57,102 nt of DNA, from assembly GCA_903916735.1 (NCBI GenBank), contig CAIWXX010000128.1, positions 1 through 57,102 on the forward strand. Reading direction: 5' to 3'. Below, in pieces: positions 25,332 through 36,500 of this stretch; positions within the stretch are counted from its first letter, which is position 1; every line of letters begins with the position of its first letter. This DNA is from an uncultured Acidobacteriota bacterium. Its GTDB lineage: Bacteria > Acidobacteriota > CAIWXX01. Made by a program: the position numbers and the translations under genes. Below the pieces are notes generated by a model. The model was not told where the DNA came from and ran no database searches. It saw only the letters and a list, made by a program, of their open reading frames with translations.

Positions 25332-25425
25332 GACGCTGACTCACAAAATAATAGATAATCGAAACCACTGCGATGACGCTCGGAATCACAATAATGAATA
25401 AGTGAGTTGTCAGTGGGATCTCCAT
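25321..25425 (-). CDS. 34-residue single-helix peptide coupled to the symporter
   Basis: ATG 25425 follows GGAGGGAG (eight-base spacing, the best ribosome binding site in this operon). The peptide is MEIPLTTHLFIIVIPSVIAV plus VSIIYYFVSQRHER: one hydrophobic helix with a basic tail. It ends inside the symporter start (GTCATGAGCGGTGA), an 11-base overlap typical of translational coupling. Small accessory subunits are known for some SSS and NSS transporters. Reality is supported by the binding site, helix and overlap; the function is inferred. Confidence 0.7.
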   Translation of the reverse strand: MEIPLTTHLFIIVIPSVIAVVSIIYYFVSQRHER

Positions 25426-25582
25426 TAATGCTCCCTCCGTTGATCTGAGGCCACATTCTACTACAGCGGTTATGTACATGGGAAGGCGCGGAATTTCTTG
25501 AACCTGCGGTTTTAAAAATCGCCGCTGGAGATTCTTTTCCTGTCGCGACGGCTCTGATGCCGGCGAAATCAGCGTGCCCCCA

Positions 25583-25591
25583 TGATATACT
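25583..25591 (+). promoter_or_regulatory. Extended -10 (TGaTATACT) before the aminotransferase gene
   Basis: TG-A-TATACT 34 bases before ATG 25626. No -35 match is needed with the TG extension. It is in the 200-bp divergent spacer with the symporter operon. Confidence 0.45.
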
Positions 25592-25625
25592 GAACGCCGA
25601 TTCTTGAGAAGGTGGTGTCAGGGCT

Positions 25626-26888
25626 ATGGCATTCGATTGTGAAAAAATTCGTGCGCATTTTCCATCCCTTTCGGAACAAGAACAAGGCCGTGTTCCGGTC
25701 TTTCTTGATAATCCCGCAGGCACGCAGGTTCCTCAAGAGGTGTTCGATGCTGTGCATGAGTATTACTTGAAGAGCAATGCCAACCATGGTGGTGTGTTTC
25801 CGACGAGTATCCGATCTGATGCGATGATCCAGATGGCTCGATCGGCCATGGCGGATCTGATCGGCGCCGCCTCGCCCGATGAAATCATCTTCGGGCCGAA
25901 CATGACCACATTGACCTTTGGCATCAGTCGCGCCATTGGGCGGATTCTGAAGGCCGGCGATGAAATTGTCGTGACTCGACTGGATCATGACGCCAATATC
26001 GCTCCATGGCTTGCCCTTGAGGAGGAGCGAGGAGTCTGTGTCAAGTGGGCCGATATTCATCCGGAAGATTGCACTCTCGACATGACGTCTCTTGAAACCG
26101 CCCTGACACGAAAGACCAAGATCGTCGCCGTCTGCTATGCTTCAAACGCAGTTGGCACGATCAACGATATTCAATGCATCATCAGGCTCGCACATGATGC
26201 CGGCGCGATGGTTTTTGTCGATGCCGTGCAATATGCACCTCACGGTCCGATCGATGTCCGCAGTCTTGAGTGTGACTTCCTCGCATGCTCGGCTTACAAA
26301 TTCTTCGGTCCGCACATCGGTGCGCTGTATGGGCGATACGATTTGCTGGATCGGCTCCCGGCCTACAAAGTGCGTCCTGCGGGTGACCTTCCTCCTGACA
26401 AGTTCGAAACGGGGACTCAAAATCATGAATGTATCGCCGGAACCATCGGCGCATTGAGCTATCTTGAATGGCTTGGCGCCGGGAGCAGTACAGATGCGCC
26501 GGCGAGTCGACGGCAGCGGCTGTTGGCGGCGATGGCTGCAATCAAGGCATATGAACAAAATCTCAGCCGGGCTTTGATTGAAGGGCTCAGGTCAATCCCC
26601 AGCATAAAAATTTGGGGCATCACTGATCTCCAACGCTTGGAACACCGTGTGCCCACGGTGTCCTTTACTCATGCAGTGCACTCGCCATGTGCCATCGCCG
26701 AATATCTGGCAAGCAGGGGCATCTACGTCTGGGATGGAAATTATTACGCACTGGCGATCATGGAACGCCTGCGGCTGCAGGCCGGCGGAGGCATGGTTCG
26801 TATCGGACCCGTCCATTACAATACCGCTGAAGAGGTACAGAGACTGGTCGATATCCTACGGGAAATGCCGGCGGGTCATGGCAAATAG
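25626..26888 (+). CDS. Cysteine-desulfurase-like class V aminotransferase (TIGR01976-like)
   Basis: 420 residues, PLP enzyme of fold type I. It contains FLDNPAGTQVPQEVFDAV (about 27-44), NHGGVFPTS, the cofactor region FGPNMTTLTFGISRAI, RLDHDANIAPW, VDAVQYAPHGPIDV, and the PLP lysine in CSAYKFFGPHIGALYG (about 222-237), then ETGTQNHE. This is the VC1184-type subgroup of cysteine desulfurase-like proteins. There are no SUF or ISC partners nearby, so a role in Fe-S assembly is unproven. AAGGTGG lies upstream at about 10 bases. Confidence 0.8.
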   Translation: MAFDCEKIRAHFPSLSEQEQGRVPVFLDNPAGTQVPQEVFDAVHEYYLKSNANHGGVFPTSIRSDAMIQMARSAMADLIGAASPDEIIFGPNMTTLTFGISRAIGRILKAGDEIVVTRLDHDANIAPWLALEEERGVCVKWADIHPEDCTLDMTSLETALTRKTKIVAVCYASNAVGTINDIQCIIRLAHDAGAMVFVDAVQYAPHGPIDVRSLECDFLACSAYKFFGPHIGALYGRYDLLDRLPAYKVRPAGDLPPDKFETGTQNHECIAGTIGALSYLEWLGAGSSTDAPASRRQRLLAAMAAIKAYEQNLSRALIEGLRSIPSIKIWGITDLQRLEHRVPTVSFTHAVHSPCAIAEYLASRGIYVWDGNYYALAIMERLRLQAGGGMVRIGPVHYNTAEEVQRLVDILREMPAGHGK

Positions 26889-26982
26889 GAGGCATTTCAA
26901 TTTGAGAGAGCAGAAAAAATCAATCTCGAACCAATTTCGAACCTTCTCCGTTTGACTCATTCAACCCCTTGTGCTACTGTCC

Positions 26983-27012
26983 CCCTTTTGTTTGCTGAAA
27001 AAAAGGGCAAAC
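26983..27012 (+). promoter_or_regulatory. metK leader with two mutually exclusive hairpins
   Basis: CCCTTTT (26983-26989) can pair with AAAAGGG (27001-27007). GTTTGC (26990-26995) can pair with GCAAAC (27007-27012). Because each stem lies in the other's loop and the connecting loops are zero bases, only one can form at a time. The second stem ends eight bases before the Shine-Dalgarno AAGGAGG (27020-27026). It does not match a SAM riboswitch class that I can verify by eye. Confidence 0.35.
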
Positions 27013-27030
27013 ACAGTCTAAGGAGGATTC

Positions 27031-28191
27031 ATGGCAAAGGACGGACGGTACTTCTTTACATCGGAATCGGTCACTGAAGGACACCCTGATAAGATCGCAG
27101 ACCAGATCAGTGATGCGATTCTGGATGAGGTGCTCCGGGACGATCCGACGGGGCGCGTCGCTTGCGAAACGCTTGTGACGACAGGTCTAGCATTCATCGC
27201 GGGCGAGATCAGCACGACGACATATGTCGATTTCACCAGAGTCGTCAGGGAAACCATCAAGGACATTGGCTATACTCGCGCCAAGTTCGGATTCGACTAT
27301 GAAACATGCGCCGTTATCAGCGCTGTTCAGGAGCAATCACCTGATATCGCACAGGGTGTCGATACCGGTGGGGCGGGGGATCAGGGCCTTATGTTCGGCT
27401 ATGCTTGCCGTGAGACTCCAGAGCTGATGCCGCTTCCGATCAGTCTTGCCCATAAGCTTTGCATGCGGCTGGGGCAGGTGCGCAAGGAACGCCTGCTTGA
27501 TTACATCCGGCCGGATGGCAAGAGCCAGGTCACAATCGAATATCTAAACGGCAAACCCGTGCGCGTCGATACGGTCGTCATCGCGATCCAACACAGTTCG
27601 ACCGTCGAAACGGCGGAGCTCCGTGAAGACATCACCGACATGGTGATCAACCATGTTATTCCAGCGGATCTGCGCGATGAGAACACTCGCTATTTCATCA
27701 ATCAGACGGGCAAATTCGTCATCGGCGGACCTCATGGAGACACCGGTGTGACGGGCCGCAAGATCATCGTCGACACCTACGGCGGGGTCGGCAGTCATGG
27801 CGGCGGCTGCTTCTCCGGCAAGGATCCGACCAAGGTGGATCGTTCGGCATCGTACATGGCCCGGTACATCGCAAAGAACATTGTCGCTGCCGGCATTGCC
27901 GACAAGCTCGAATTGCAGCTGGCATATGCGATCGGCTATCCCGATCCGGTGTCGATCATGGTGGATACTCTCGGGACAGGCAAGATTGATGAGGACAAGA
28001 TCAAGGAGCTGGTGCGGAGTCACTTCCCACTCACTCCGAAGGGGATCATCGACCACTTGCAACTCCGCAGGCCGATTTTCCGGAAGACAGCTGCGTACGG
28101 TCATTTCGGCCGTCTCGATCCTGATTTCACCTGGGAGAAGACTGATAAAGCCGAGGCGTTGGCTCGCGACGCCGGTCTCTCCAAGAAGTAA
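27031..28191 (+). CDS. metK: S-adenosylmethionine synthetase
   Basis: 386 residues, the normal length. It makes SAM from methionine and ATP. Motifs: [20 protein letters not shown] (residues 8-27, with the ATP-binding His), [12 protein letters not shown] (about 114-125, the conserved loop), [20 protein letters not shown] (about 231-250, the P-loop-like region) and [17 protein letters not shown] (about 256-272). ATG 27031 has AAGGAGG at four bases. It is probably monocistronic; the upstream gene ends 142 bp before and the next gene begins 660 bp after. Confidence 0.97.
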   Translation: MAKDGRYFFTSESVTEGHPDKIADQISDAILDEVLRDDPTGRVACETLVTTGLAFIAGEISTTTYVDFTRVVRETIKDIGYTRAKFGFDYETCAVISAVQEQSPDIAQGVDTGGAGDQGLMFGYACRETPELMPLPISLAHKLCMRLGQVRKERLLDYIRPDGKSQVTIEYLNGKPVRVDTVVIAIQHSSTVETAELREDITDMVINHVIPADLRDENTRYFINQTGKFVIGGPHGDTGVTGRKIIVDTYGGVGSHGGGCFSGKDPTKVDRSASYMARYIAKNIVAAGIADKLELQLAYAIGYPDPVSIMVDTLGTGKIDEDKIKELVRSHFPLTPKGIIDHLQLRRPIFRKTAAYGHFGRLDPDFTWEKTDKAEALARDAGLSKK

Positions 28192-28386
28192 GGAGTCACG
28201 CCGCCTACCTTTCATGGATGATCGATTGGGACTCATCTCTGTGAAGGTGAAGTCAGTGCGCGGCGTTACTTCCGTTTGTAATTTTAGTGAAAGGACCCCT
28301 GAAGCACTTAGTGTCTAAACGGCGAAATGTCGACAGGAAATGGCAAGATCTTCGGAACATGCAAGATCCCATCCGAACCTCTTGTG
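28192..28386. other. Spacer after metK
   Basis: No convincing gene. A 34-codon frame at 28214-28318 starts MDDRLGLISVKVKSVRGVTS, but it has no close ribosome binding site and no family I can assign with confidence. Confidence 0.3.
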
Positions 28387-28536
28387 AATGCAGGAAGTAA
28401 GGAAACCAGGAACGAACTGACCATTGCCGGCACACACTACCTTCCGTTCCTGCATTCCTCCATTCCTGGCTTCCTGAGAGGTCTGGAGTCCCTCTGTGGT
28501 GCGGCCACTGTCTTTGGTTCTGGCTCCGCCAGGTTA
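28387..28536. repeat. R2 dispersed repeat, copy A
   Basis: AATGCAGGAA (28387) and its complement TTCCTGCATT (28447) are inverted; further TTCCTG motifs follow. Then GAGAGGT and, exactly 44 bases after its first G (28476), the hairpin CTGGC-TCC-GCCAG (28520-28532) before GTTAGG. Copy B at 39949 has the same order and the same 44-base spacing. Confidence 0.75.
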
Positions 28537-28851
28537 GGGGTCCTCTTATTTATTAGGACGCCGTTGCCGACTAAGCGGCAACTCACTTTCTTTTATGACC
28601 CACAAGGACGCGGTGCCCCAGCAGGGGGGCGCTCGACTTCAGCCTGCTCATGACACCTGTTGTCAACAGCGACACCACCTGTGGTGAGGTAATCCCATCG
28701 ATCGAAGGTTTCTTCACGATTGCATAAGGTTGTATTGGTGCGAGAGAGGTGGATGGAAAAACAAGCCTCATGAAGGAGCTCGTTTTTCAAGTTGCGGCTC
28801 AGTCACGATGGGATAGAATGCGGCGATGTGCGTTTTTTAGGGTGAAGGGAA
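28537..28851. other. Spacer before the Top6A gene with hairpins
   Basis: No gene. There is a perfect 7-bp stem GTTGCCG/CGGCAAC (28563-28582) followed by a T-rich run TCACTTTCTTTT, a weak intrinsic-terminator candidate, and a smaller GTCCT/AGGAC stem just before it. CACCAC-CT-GTGGTG lies near 28673. The next gene has AAGGGAA just before its ATG. Confidence 0.4.
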
Positions 28852-29934
28852 ATGTCAAAGGTCATTACACAGATCAAGCATTCGAGTGACGAGATTTACA
28901 GGAAAATTCTCGCCCGCAAAAAGCCGTCGATGAAATTTCCAGTCAGATCGCTGGCCAATGTGCGGTATCACCCGAGTAAAGGCTTTTTGGAAATAGCGGG
29001 CCAGAAAAAGGAACGGACTCTCACTGTAACAACCGTGAAGACCTTCGCTCAAACTCTGCGCATGATCGCCCTTTCCAAGACGTTAATCGAGACTGATGAT
29101 TTCGCCACAAAGCGAGACGCGTACTATCAGACGAAAAACTGGGATGATGCGAGGTGTCTCGATCAGGTTGAGTCGGACACGATCATGGACGACATCGAAG
29201 CCTTCTTCAGCCTCAACAAGGAGCAGCTCGGATTCCGCCCAGATGATCACGGTGGAAGCGTCGCCGGCGAGTTGGTGGTGGTTGATCATGAGCCGGGAAC
29301 GACTCGGAAGATCGACATTGACTGCACAAAGTTCGGATCGGGTTCCTATGCCATTCCATCCGCCGTCGAACAGCTAGATTTTCGGACTAAGGCGACATTC
29401 ATTCTCGCGATTGAAACATCCGGTATGTTCGAACGTCTCAATTATCACAAGTACTGGCAGAAAGCGGACTGTATCCTGGTGTCGATGAACGGAGTGCCGA
29501 CTCGCGCCGTTCGACGATTCATCCGGCGGATGGCTGATTCCAAGAAAATCCCGGTGTATGTTTTTGTCGACTGCGATCCTTATGGAATCGGGAATATTTA
29601 CCGGACGCTCAAGGTGGGGTCCGGCAACAACGCTCACCTCAACCAATTCTTCTGCGTGCCGCAGGCGCGATTTCTCGGCGTCACACCTCAGGACATCATC
29701 GACTACAAATTGCCGACCCATCCGCTCAAAGAGGTTGATATCAAACGGGCGAAGGACGCCATCAAGAATGATCCATTTTTCCAACATCACAAAACCTGGA
29801 GCTCAGCGCTCGAGAGCCTCATGAAAATGGGCGTCAGGGCCGAACAGCAGGCTCTCGCCAAGCACGGCCTCAACTACGTCATGGAAGAATACCTTCCGGC
29901 CAAACTGAAAAATCCGGAGCACTTTTTGCCCTGA
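28852..29934 (+). CDS. Topoisomerase VI subunit A / Spo11-like protein (orphan)
   Basis: 360 residues. In Top6A/Spo11 the winged-helix domain carries the DNA-cleaving tyrosine and a Toprim domain binds Mg. Here the tyrosine motif is ATKRDAYYQTKN (YY at 91-92; by comparison with Spo11 the second Tyr is catalytic). The Toprim acidic residues are in FILAIETSGMFERL (E188) and VFVDCDPYGIGNIYRTLKVG (D240, D242). LGVTPQDIIDYKLPTHPL is also family-typical. All key residues are present, so cleavage chemistry should be intact. Subunit B (GHKL ATPase), needed for strand passage, is absent from the 28 kb on either side. Top6A is archaeal/eukaryotic in origin and patchy in bacteria. The ribosome binding site AAGGGAA precedes ATG 28852. 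Confidence 0.85.
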   Translation: MSKVITQIKHSSDEIYRKILARKKPSMKFPVRSLANVRYHPSKGFLEIAGQKKERTLTVTTVKTFAQTLRMIALSKTLIETDDFATKRDAYYQTKNWDDARCLDQVESDTIMDDIEAFFSLNKEQLGFRPDDHGGSVAGELVVVDHEPGTTRKIDIDCTKFGSGSYAIPSAVEQLDFRTKATFILAIETSGMFERLNYHKYWQKADCILVSMNGVPTRAVRRFIRRMADSKKIPVYVFVDCDPYGIGNIYRTLKVGSGNNAHLNQFFCVPQARFLGVTPQDIIDYKLPTHPLKEVDIKRAKDAIKNDPFFQHHKTWSSALESLMKMGVRAEQQALAKHGLNYVMEEYLPAKLKNPEHFLP

Positions 29935-30034
29935 CGCACGAGTGCATAGGATGAATCATTATCCGGCGACTTCGAATTTGTAAGACCGTTGATGCGCTCC
30001 GCATTTCAATGTATCGATGCGCAGTAGCAGAGAT

Positions 30035-30057
30035 GCAAAGCCGATGATCGGCTTTGC
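30035..30057. terminator. Perfect 10-bp hairpin between convergent genes
   Basis: GCAAAGCCGA-TGA-TCGGCTTTGC, perfect over ten pairs with a three-base loop, lies between the Top6A gene (+) and the kinase gene (-). No T-tract follows on either side, so it may be a factor-assisted or bidirectional stop, or a repeat. Nothing else is recognised in 29935-30220. Confidence 0.45.
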
Positions 30058-30220
30058 GCCTCGGTGTGAGATCAGGCCGTTGCCGCCAGACCCGCGATGG
30101 TTTGAACCGTCGTCGAATTCAAATCGTTCGAACGTTGCAGATGCATCAGGGATTCAGGGGAAGTGGTGTGTGTGCCTGTCGGCTTGCGTGAATGATGGTT
30201 GACGCCCGGAATAATGAAAG

Positions 30221-33200
30221 TCAAGATTCGATAATTTCTCTGATCTTAAGGGTCAGCGTTTCCGGCGAAAAAGGCTTTTGCAGAAAAGAGCCGCCACTGA
30301 CGATGGAATTCTGTTCCAGAATGGATTCATTGGCGTACCCTGAGAGAAAGAGCACTTTCATGCCGGGGCGCTGGATTGTCATATGACGAGCCAATTCAGG
30401 CCCGCTCATCTGCGGCATAATGATATCGGTCACGAGAAGGTGAATGGGACCTTTGTGCCTCTCACTCATCAGCGTCGCCTCACTCCCGTTCGCGGCGCTC
30501 AGAACATTGTATCCGTGTGTCTGAAGGATTTCCTCGATCAGCGTGCGAACACTGTCTTCGTCTTCGGCAATGAGGATCGTCTCTGATCCACGTGACAGAT
30601 CGCTTCGGTCATCCAGGTTCACACCACTCTCTGCTTTTTCATCCACACGCGGAAGATAAATGCGAAAGGTAGTTCCGATGCCCACCTGACTCTTGAATGA
30701 GATTGTGCCGAGGCTTTGTTTGACGATTCCAAAGACCGTGGAAAGACCGAGTCCGGTGCCTTTGCCCTGTTCTTTGGTCGTGAAAAAGGGTTCGAAAAGG
30801 TGTGATTGAATATCCGTATTCATTCCACACCCCGTATCGCTGACCCCGATCATGACATAGGGGCCGGGTGGAATATCGGAGTGTTCGTGGGCAAATTCCG
30901 CATTCAGGAGGACATTGGTGGTTTCAATTGTCAGCGCTCCGCCCTCTGGCATGGCATCCCGTGCATTGACTGCCAAATTGAGAATGACTTGTTCCAATTG
31001 CCCGGGATCGGCTTTCACAAGGCCGAGGTGTGGATCAAGGAGCGTTCTCAACCGAATATCCTCACCGATCAGGCGCTGAAGAAGTTTGTTCATGTCTATG
31101 ACAGTGGAGTTGAGATCAAGGGTTTTCGGTTGCAGGACTTGTCGACGGCTGAATGCGAGGAGTTGTCGAGTCAGTGACGCGGCTTTGTTTCCGGCTTTCT
31201 CGATCTCCTCAACGTGGCGGCGGAGCGGATCGTGAATGTCCATGCGTGTCAACAGGAATTCGCCATAGCCGGTGATGACGGTCAGGAGATTATTGAAGTC
31301 ATGTGCGATGCCCCCGGCGAGCCGCCCGACCGCTTCCATTTTCTGCGATTGGCGAAGCTGATCTTCCAGTTGTTTATGTTTGGTGATGTCCCTGCCGAAA
31401 CACACAGCCCCGATGGTCTTGCCCTGTGAATAGATTGGAGCCGAATTGACTGAAAGAGAGCGCGTTCCTCCGTCATGTTTTCTGATCTCGACTTCGAACT
31501 GCTGAGGTTCCCCGTTCATGACTTTTTTCAGCAAACCGGAGAGGCGGCCCACATCTTCCTGATTGATAATGAAGGCGAAGGGTTTCCCTAAGAGATCCTG
31601 TATTTTGTAACCACCAATCTCCTCGGCGCGTCTGTTAACAAACATGAAGCGACCTTCGGCATCGACAGTCCAGATCATGTCATTGGAGTGTTCGACGATG
31701 GTTCGATGGAGAGCCTCACTCTCCTTCAACGCCTCCTCAGCTTTCTTGCGATCGCTGACATCGACCTGCAGTGCCATGATGCCGATCACTCGGCCGGATG
31801 CATCATTGAGTGGCGCCATCGACGAGCTGACTGGAAAGCGCATACCGTCACGCTTCTGGCGAATCACCTCCCGGTTCAAGATCCTTTCGCCGTTGAGGAC
31901 TCGTCGCCGAATCGTTTCGTATTCTTCTTTCATTTCGGGTGGAATATGCGGATGAGGCCGGCCGATCACTTCAGACGACTCCCAGCCGAACATCCGCTCC
32001 GCTGCCGGATTCCAGATTCGAATACGTCGCTGCAAATCAGAGGAGATAATGGCCAGCGGCGAGGATTGAACGATCGCCCGAAGCGATTCGGTGGTTTCGC
32101 GAAGGGCTTCTTCGGCTCTCCGGTGCTCAGTGATATCAATACCGGTTCCGATGACGTACTTAACACAACCGGCATCGTCCTGGATCACGGTGTTCGACCA
32201 AGAGATCATGCGTCGTGTCCCATCCCGTGCGACCCAGTTATTTACATGTTTTTTTTCCAGTGCTTCAGAGAGGAGAAATGTGAAAACATGCTGAACCGCT
32301 AGAGCCTCTTCCGGCACCAGGAGACGCTCCCAAAGCAATGTCCCCTTCATTTCCTCAGATGTGTAGCCGGTGGCCACTTCACAGGCACGATTGAATTGAA
32401 CGATGCGTCCTTCGCGATCGAGCACAACCACGAGCGCTCCGACCGTATGCAGAATGGCGGAAATGAAATTGTGTTCCTCGCGCAAAGCCTCTTCCGCCTG
32501 CTTTTGCTGACGCATTTCGCGGGCGATCGCCGAAAAATAACGCGTCTTTCCATCCAGCGAGCTGTGAAGGACACAGACCAGAGAAACAGGCATCCTTTTT
32601 CCATCGCGGCTGATGAACGTGGTCTCGCCACTCCAGACGCCATCTCGGCCGGCAGCCTGCACATATTCAGGTTTTTGTTCTCTGCCGAGATGGGTTGGAT
32701 GGAAATCGTGAATCATCAGCTCGGAGATGTCTTCATCATCGCCGATCCCTAGCATGTGTCTGCCGGCCCTGTTGATATACAGCAATCGACCGTCGGGATC
32801 GATTGTGCCGACGAAATCGGTTGTGGTTTCGATGATCGCGGAGAGCCTCCCATGAGCTTCTTCAATCCGCTTGCGATCGGAAATATCAACCGCAAAGCCA
32901 CGTATCAGCACCGGGTGCCCATCGTCATCCTTTACGATCCTGGCGCTACTATTCAGCCAGATCACACTTCCATCAGCGCGAATCATCCGGTACTCATGTT
33001 CAAAATCGCGCTTCTCAACATATGCACGGCGTCGTATCTCGATCGTCTGCTCCCGGTCTTCCGGATGAATATGGTCCGCCCAGAAATTCGGAATATCAAG
33101 CCAGCACTCAGCAGGATATCCCAGCATCCCCTCGATCCGCCGGGTCACGAAACGGCAGCGCTGTGTCGTTGGGTCAAGTTCAAAAATGATAGCGTTCAGT

Positions 33201-33328
33201 TCGTCGAGGAGTTCAAGATGCTGTTGTTCGGATTCCGGCGGCGGATTTTTCTGACATAGACCGGTCTTCCGGCTGCCACGGCGGGCTTTCGGGAATTTGG
33301 AGCCGGCTATTTTGCCTTGTGATTTCAC
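30221..33328 (-). CDS. Hybrid histidine kinase: five PAS, HisKA, HATPase, receiver
   Basis: 1035 residues from a GTG start, no membrane segment, so a cytoplasmic sensor. Five PAS/PAC units (about 40-150, 160-285, 285-410, 415-535, 540-660), each ending in the DIT/DIS-x-RK type linker. The HisKA box [19 protein letters not shown] (His about 678), HATPase boxes [23 protein letters not shown] and [15 protein letters not shown], then a C-terminal receiver ([14 protein letters not shown]; phospho-Asp in [13 protein letters not shown]). It is probably of the FixL/NtrB-like HDFNN class, with a receiver that feeds back or passes phosphate on. It is monocistronic and divergent from the alpha-2-macroglobulin gene. 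Confidence 0.9.
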   Translation of the reverse strand: MKSQGKIAGSKFPKARRGSRKTGLCQKNPPPESEQQHLELLDELNAIIFELDPTTQRCRFVTRRIEGMLGYPAECWLDIPNFWADHIHPEDREQTIEIRRRAYVEKRDFEHEYRMIRADGSVIWLNSSARIVKDDDGHPVLIRGFAVDISDRKRIEEAHGRLSAIIETTTDFVGTIDPDGRLLYINRAGRHMLGIGDDEDISELMIHDFHPTHLGREQKPEYVQAAGRDGVWSGETTFISRDGKRMPVSLVCVLHSSLDGKTRYFSAIAREMRQQKQAEEALREEHNFISAILHTVGALVVVLDREGRIVQFNRACEVATGYTSEEMKGTLLWERLLVPEEALAVQHVFTFLLSEALEKKHVNNWVARDGTRRMISWSNTVIQDDAGCVKYVIGTGIDITEHRRAEEALRETTESLRAIVQSSPLAIISSDLQRRIRIWNPAAERMFGWESSEVIGRPHPHIPPEMKEEYETIRRRVLNGERILNREVIRQKRDGMRFPVSSSMAPLNDASGRVIGIMALQVDVSDRKKAEEALKESEALHRTIVEHSNDMIWTVDAEGRFMFVNRRAEEIGGYKIQDLLGKPFAFIINQEDVGRLSGLLKKVMNGEPQQFEVEIRKHDGGTRSLSVNSAPIYSQGKTIGAVCFGRDITKHKQLEDQLRQSQKMEAVGRLAGGIAHDFNNLLTVITGYGEFLLTRMDIHDPLRRHVEEIEKAGNKAASLTRQLLAFSRRQVLQPKTLDLNSTVIDMNKLLQRLIGEDIRLRTLLDPHLGLVKADPGQLEQVILNLAVNARDAMPEGGALTIETTNVLLNAEFAHEHSDIPPGPYVMIGVSDTGCGMNTDIQSHLFEPFFTTKEQGKGTGLGLSTVFGIVKQSLGTISFKSQVGIGTTFRIYLPRVDEKAESGVNLDDRSDLSRGSETILIAEDEDSVRTLIEEILQTHGYNVLSAANGSEATLMSERHKGPIHLLVTDIIMPQMSGPELARHMTIQRPGMKVLFLSGYANESILEQNSIVSGGSFLQKPFSPETLTLKIREIIES

Positions 33329-33567
33329 AGTTCCGAATCAAATGTTGAAATACTAGATTTATTTTATCATTATTGCCGGGGCAATCAAAGAGCAAGAGCG
33401 CGTTGTTGAAATCTTTAATGCCATGTCGGACGTTTTTATGAGAGACGCAGTTTGTGGTACGGTGATAAGCATTGGCCAAGAATGAAACGCATCGGCAAAG
33501 GACCCTGCCTGGTGATTTTCTCTTTCGTAGCCTTAAGGTGACCTATGCTCCAGCATGGAGGATTGCC

Positions 33568-36500
33568 ATGAAGCATCTGAAAAGAACCGCCGTTTTCTTT
33601 TGGTTTCTTCTCGCGATATGTTTTTTCATGGACTCTACAAAAACTTCGATCGCCGATTCATCATTGGATTCAGGGAGTAATGAAATGGATGTCAATCTCC
33701 CGGGTGGATTGTTGTTCCATCTCAGTGAAGGTGCGGAAACCGTTTCAGCGCCGGCGATGTTGGCGGCGACTCCCGCCGAGTCGCTCGCTGATTCCGATGC
33801 CAAGCATGTCTTCGATCGGATGCCGCCGTTCGCTATCGAAGCGGAGCAGAAACCGTTTGCTATGCGAGATGAGTCTCTGCCTCCTCCGCGTCCAGGCAAA
33901 ACGCTGGTCTCTGAATTTCCTCCACCGTCGGAAGCCGAGGCTCTACCGGCATCGGAGACGAATGGAACACTGCAAATTGTACGACATATGCCTGAGGGCG
34001 ATGTCCCCATCGCACCGCACCTCAGCCTGACCTTCTCACAGCCGATGGTTCCAGTGACATCACTGGAAGAATTGACCGCTCAATCAGTTCCTGTAAAACT
34101 CTCGCCTGCGCCGCCGGGAAAATGGCGTTGGGTCGGTACAAAAACGCTTTTATTTGAACCGACTGGCCGTTTTCCGATGTCGACGATTTATCATGTGGAA
34201 GTGCCGGCCGGAACAAAGTCCACGATCGGAGGGATTTTTACAACACCTGTCACATGGAATTTTTCAACGCCACCGGTGCAGCTAACGGCATCCAGCCCCG
34301 TCGTCGGCCCGACTCGACGTGACGTCCTGCTCTTTGCCGCATTCGATCAGAAGATCGATGCCGCCGAAGTCCTGAAAACGGTCCGTGTGCAGTCCGGATC
34401 GAAGTCATATCCGATTCACCTTGCTGCTTCAGATGAGGTTGCATCAGACGTTACGGCGAGTCGCATGGTGAAAGAAGCCGAAGGAGGCCGTTGGTTAGCC
34501 TTTCGCACCGACTCTCTGCTTGCAGCGGATGCGCAGATAAATGTTGTCATTGGTCCAGGGGCGCCATCAGCCGAAGGCCCGCGCACAACGGCAAAGCCGC
34601 TGGCCTGGAGCTTCAGGACATATGGCCCGATGCGAGTCGTCGATCACCGCTGTGGATGGGGAAAAGCCTGCCCTCCGTTCACTCCCTGGCAAATTCAATT
34701 TTCCAACCCGATCGATGCGAAGAAGTTCAGCCCTTCGATGGTGGCGGTACAGCCCAACCTTCCCGGCATGAAAGCAGTCGTCGGCGGCCAATATCTGACA
34801 ATCACCGGGCGCGCCAAAGGGCGTATGACCTATCGGGTGACGCTATCGCCTGACATTCCCGATGAATTTGGTCAAATACTTGGCGCCGGCAGTTCGATGG
34901 CGTTCACGGTCTCTTCCGCGCCGGAGAGTCTGGCAGCTCAAGGCGGGACTCTCGTCATTCTTGATCCTGCCGGCCCTCCGAAATTTCCTGTTTACACAAT
35001 CAATCGGAAATCGCTCAAGGTGAGTCTTTATGCCGTTGAACCACTGCAGTGGGGCGATTATCTCAGATACATGCGAGACGATGCGCGTGGTGATGTTAAG
35101 CGTGATCCGCCAGGGCGCAAAGTATTTGCAAAGACAATCCCAATAGATTCAGTGCCCGATGAACTGACGGAGTCTTTTATTGATTTGACGCCGGCTCTCC
35201 AGGAAGGCCTCGGCCAGGTGGTTCTCATCGTAGAACCCGCCGTGCAACCAAAAGAACGCTGGAGGCGCCAGGTCGTTCGGGTCTGGATCCAGGTCACCAG
35301 GATTGGGCTTGATGCGTTCATCGATAACACGGACCTCTGTGCTTGGGTGTCCTCCCTCAAAGACGGCAGACCTCTCGGCGGTGTCGACATCACACTCCAG
35401 CCGTCAAACACCACTGGAAAAACAAGGCCCGATGGAATGACGACTATTCCCCTTCGCTCCCAAGCCGGCAACATGCTCGTCGCGCGCCTGGGAAAGGACC
35501 TCGCAATTCTTCCTCAAAGCACTTCCTGGTGGGATGAAACCGGAACGTGGATGCGCCGCGAGCCATCCGACGACCTCCGTTGGTTCGTTTTTGATGATCG
35601 AAAAATGTACCGGCCTGGTGAAGAGGTCCGGATCAAAGGATGGATTCGGCAGATCGGAATGCGGAAGGGCGGTGATGTCGACACTATCGGAAGCGATCTG
35701 CCGAGAGTTGTTTCGTACACGCTGTTCGATTCACAGAGAAACACGATCCTTGAAGGAATGCAGCAGATAAATTCCTTAGGCGGCTTCGATTTATCCCTCA
35801 AACTTCCGCCGACGATGAATTTGGGAGAGGCCACTGTCAAACTCGCTCTGACACCTTCACTTCCGAACGTCACCAGCCAGGAGTATCAGCACTCCATACA
35901 GGTTCAGGAATTTCGACGGCCCGAGTATGAGGTTTCAACAAGGCCAAGTGATGGGCCGTATTTTGTTGGTGATTCGGCGACCATAACAGTGTCGGCATCT
36001 TATTACGCCGGAGGCGCTCTGCCCAACGCCGATGTCACATGGAACGTCACTGCCACCAAGGGCCAGTTCACCCCGCCGAATCGCGACGATTTCATTTTCG
36101 GCACATGGAAGCCATGGTGGGATTCATTCGGGCCTGATAGCACAGAGTTGCCACAAGCAAAGCCGTTTGCTGCGCACACAGATTCTTCAGGGAAGCACAC
36201 TCTGCGTATCGATTTTGATTCAGTCAACCCACCGACCCCATCCAGTCTGCAGGCCGAAGCGACGGTGATGGATGTCAACCGTCAAGCGTGGACTGCCTCC
36301 ACGACACTCCTCGTTCATCCATCCACCCTCTATGTTGGAATCAAAAGCGACCGTATGTTTGTTCGGCAGGGCGAGTCGCTGCGAATTGATTCGATTGTGA
36401 CGGATCTGAATGGAAAAGCGACTGAAGGTCGGCAAGTGACGTTGCGCCTGGTTCGCCTTGATTGGGTGCAAGAGGCCGGTGAATGGATCCACAAGGAAGT

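Noticed and set aside
26983-27012. H-type pseudoknot (SAM-II-like) before metK
   Set aside because: The arms are in pseudoknot order but the two crossing loops would have zero bases over stems of 5-7 bp, which is sterically impossible; kept as alternative hairpins.
28563-28595. Intrinsic terminator after metK
   Set aside because: The stem is good but lies 370 bp after the stop and the T-run is interrupted; reported only as a weak candidate inside the spacer entry.
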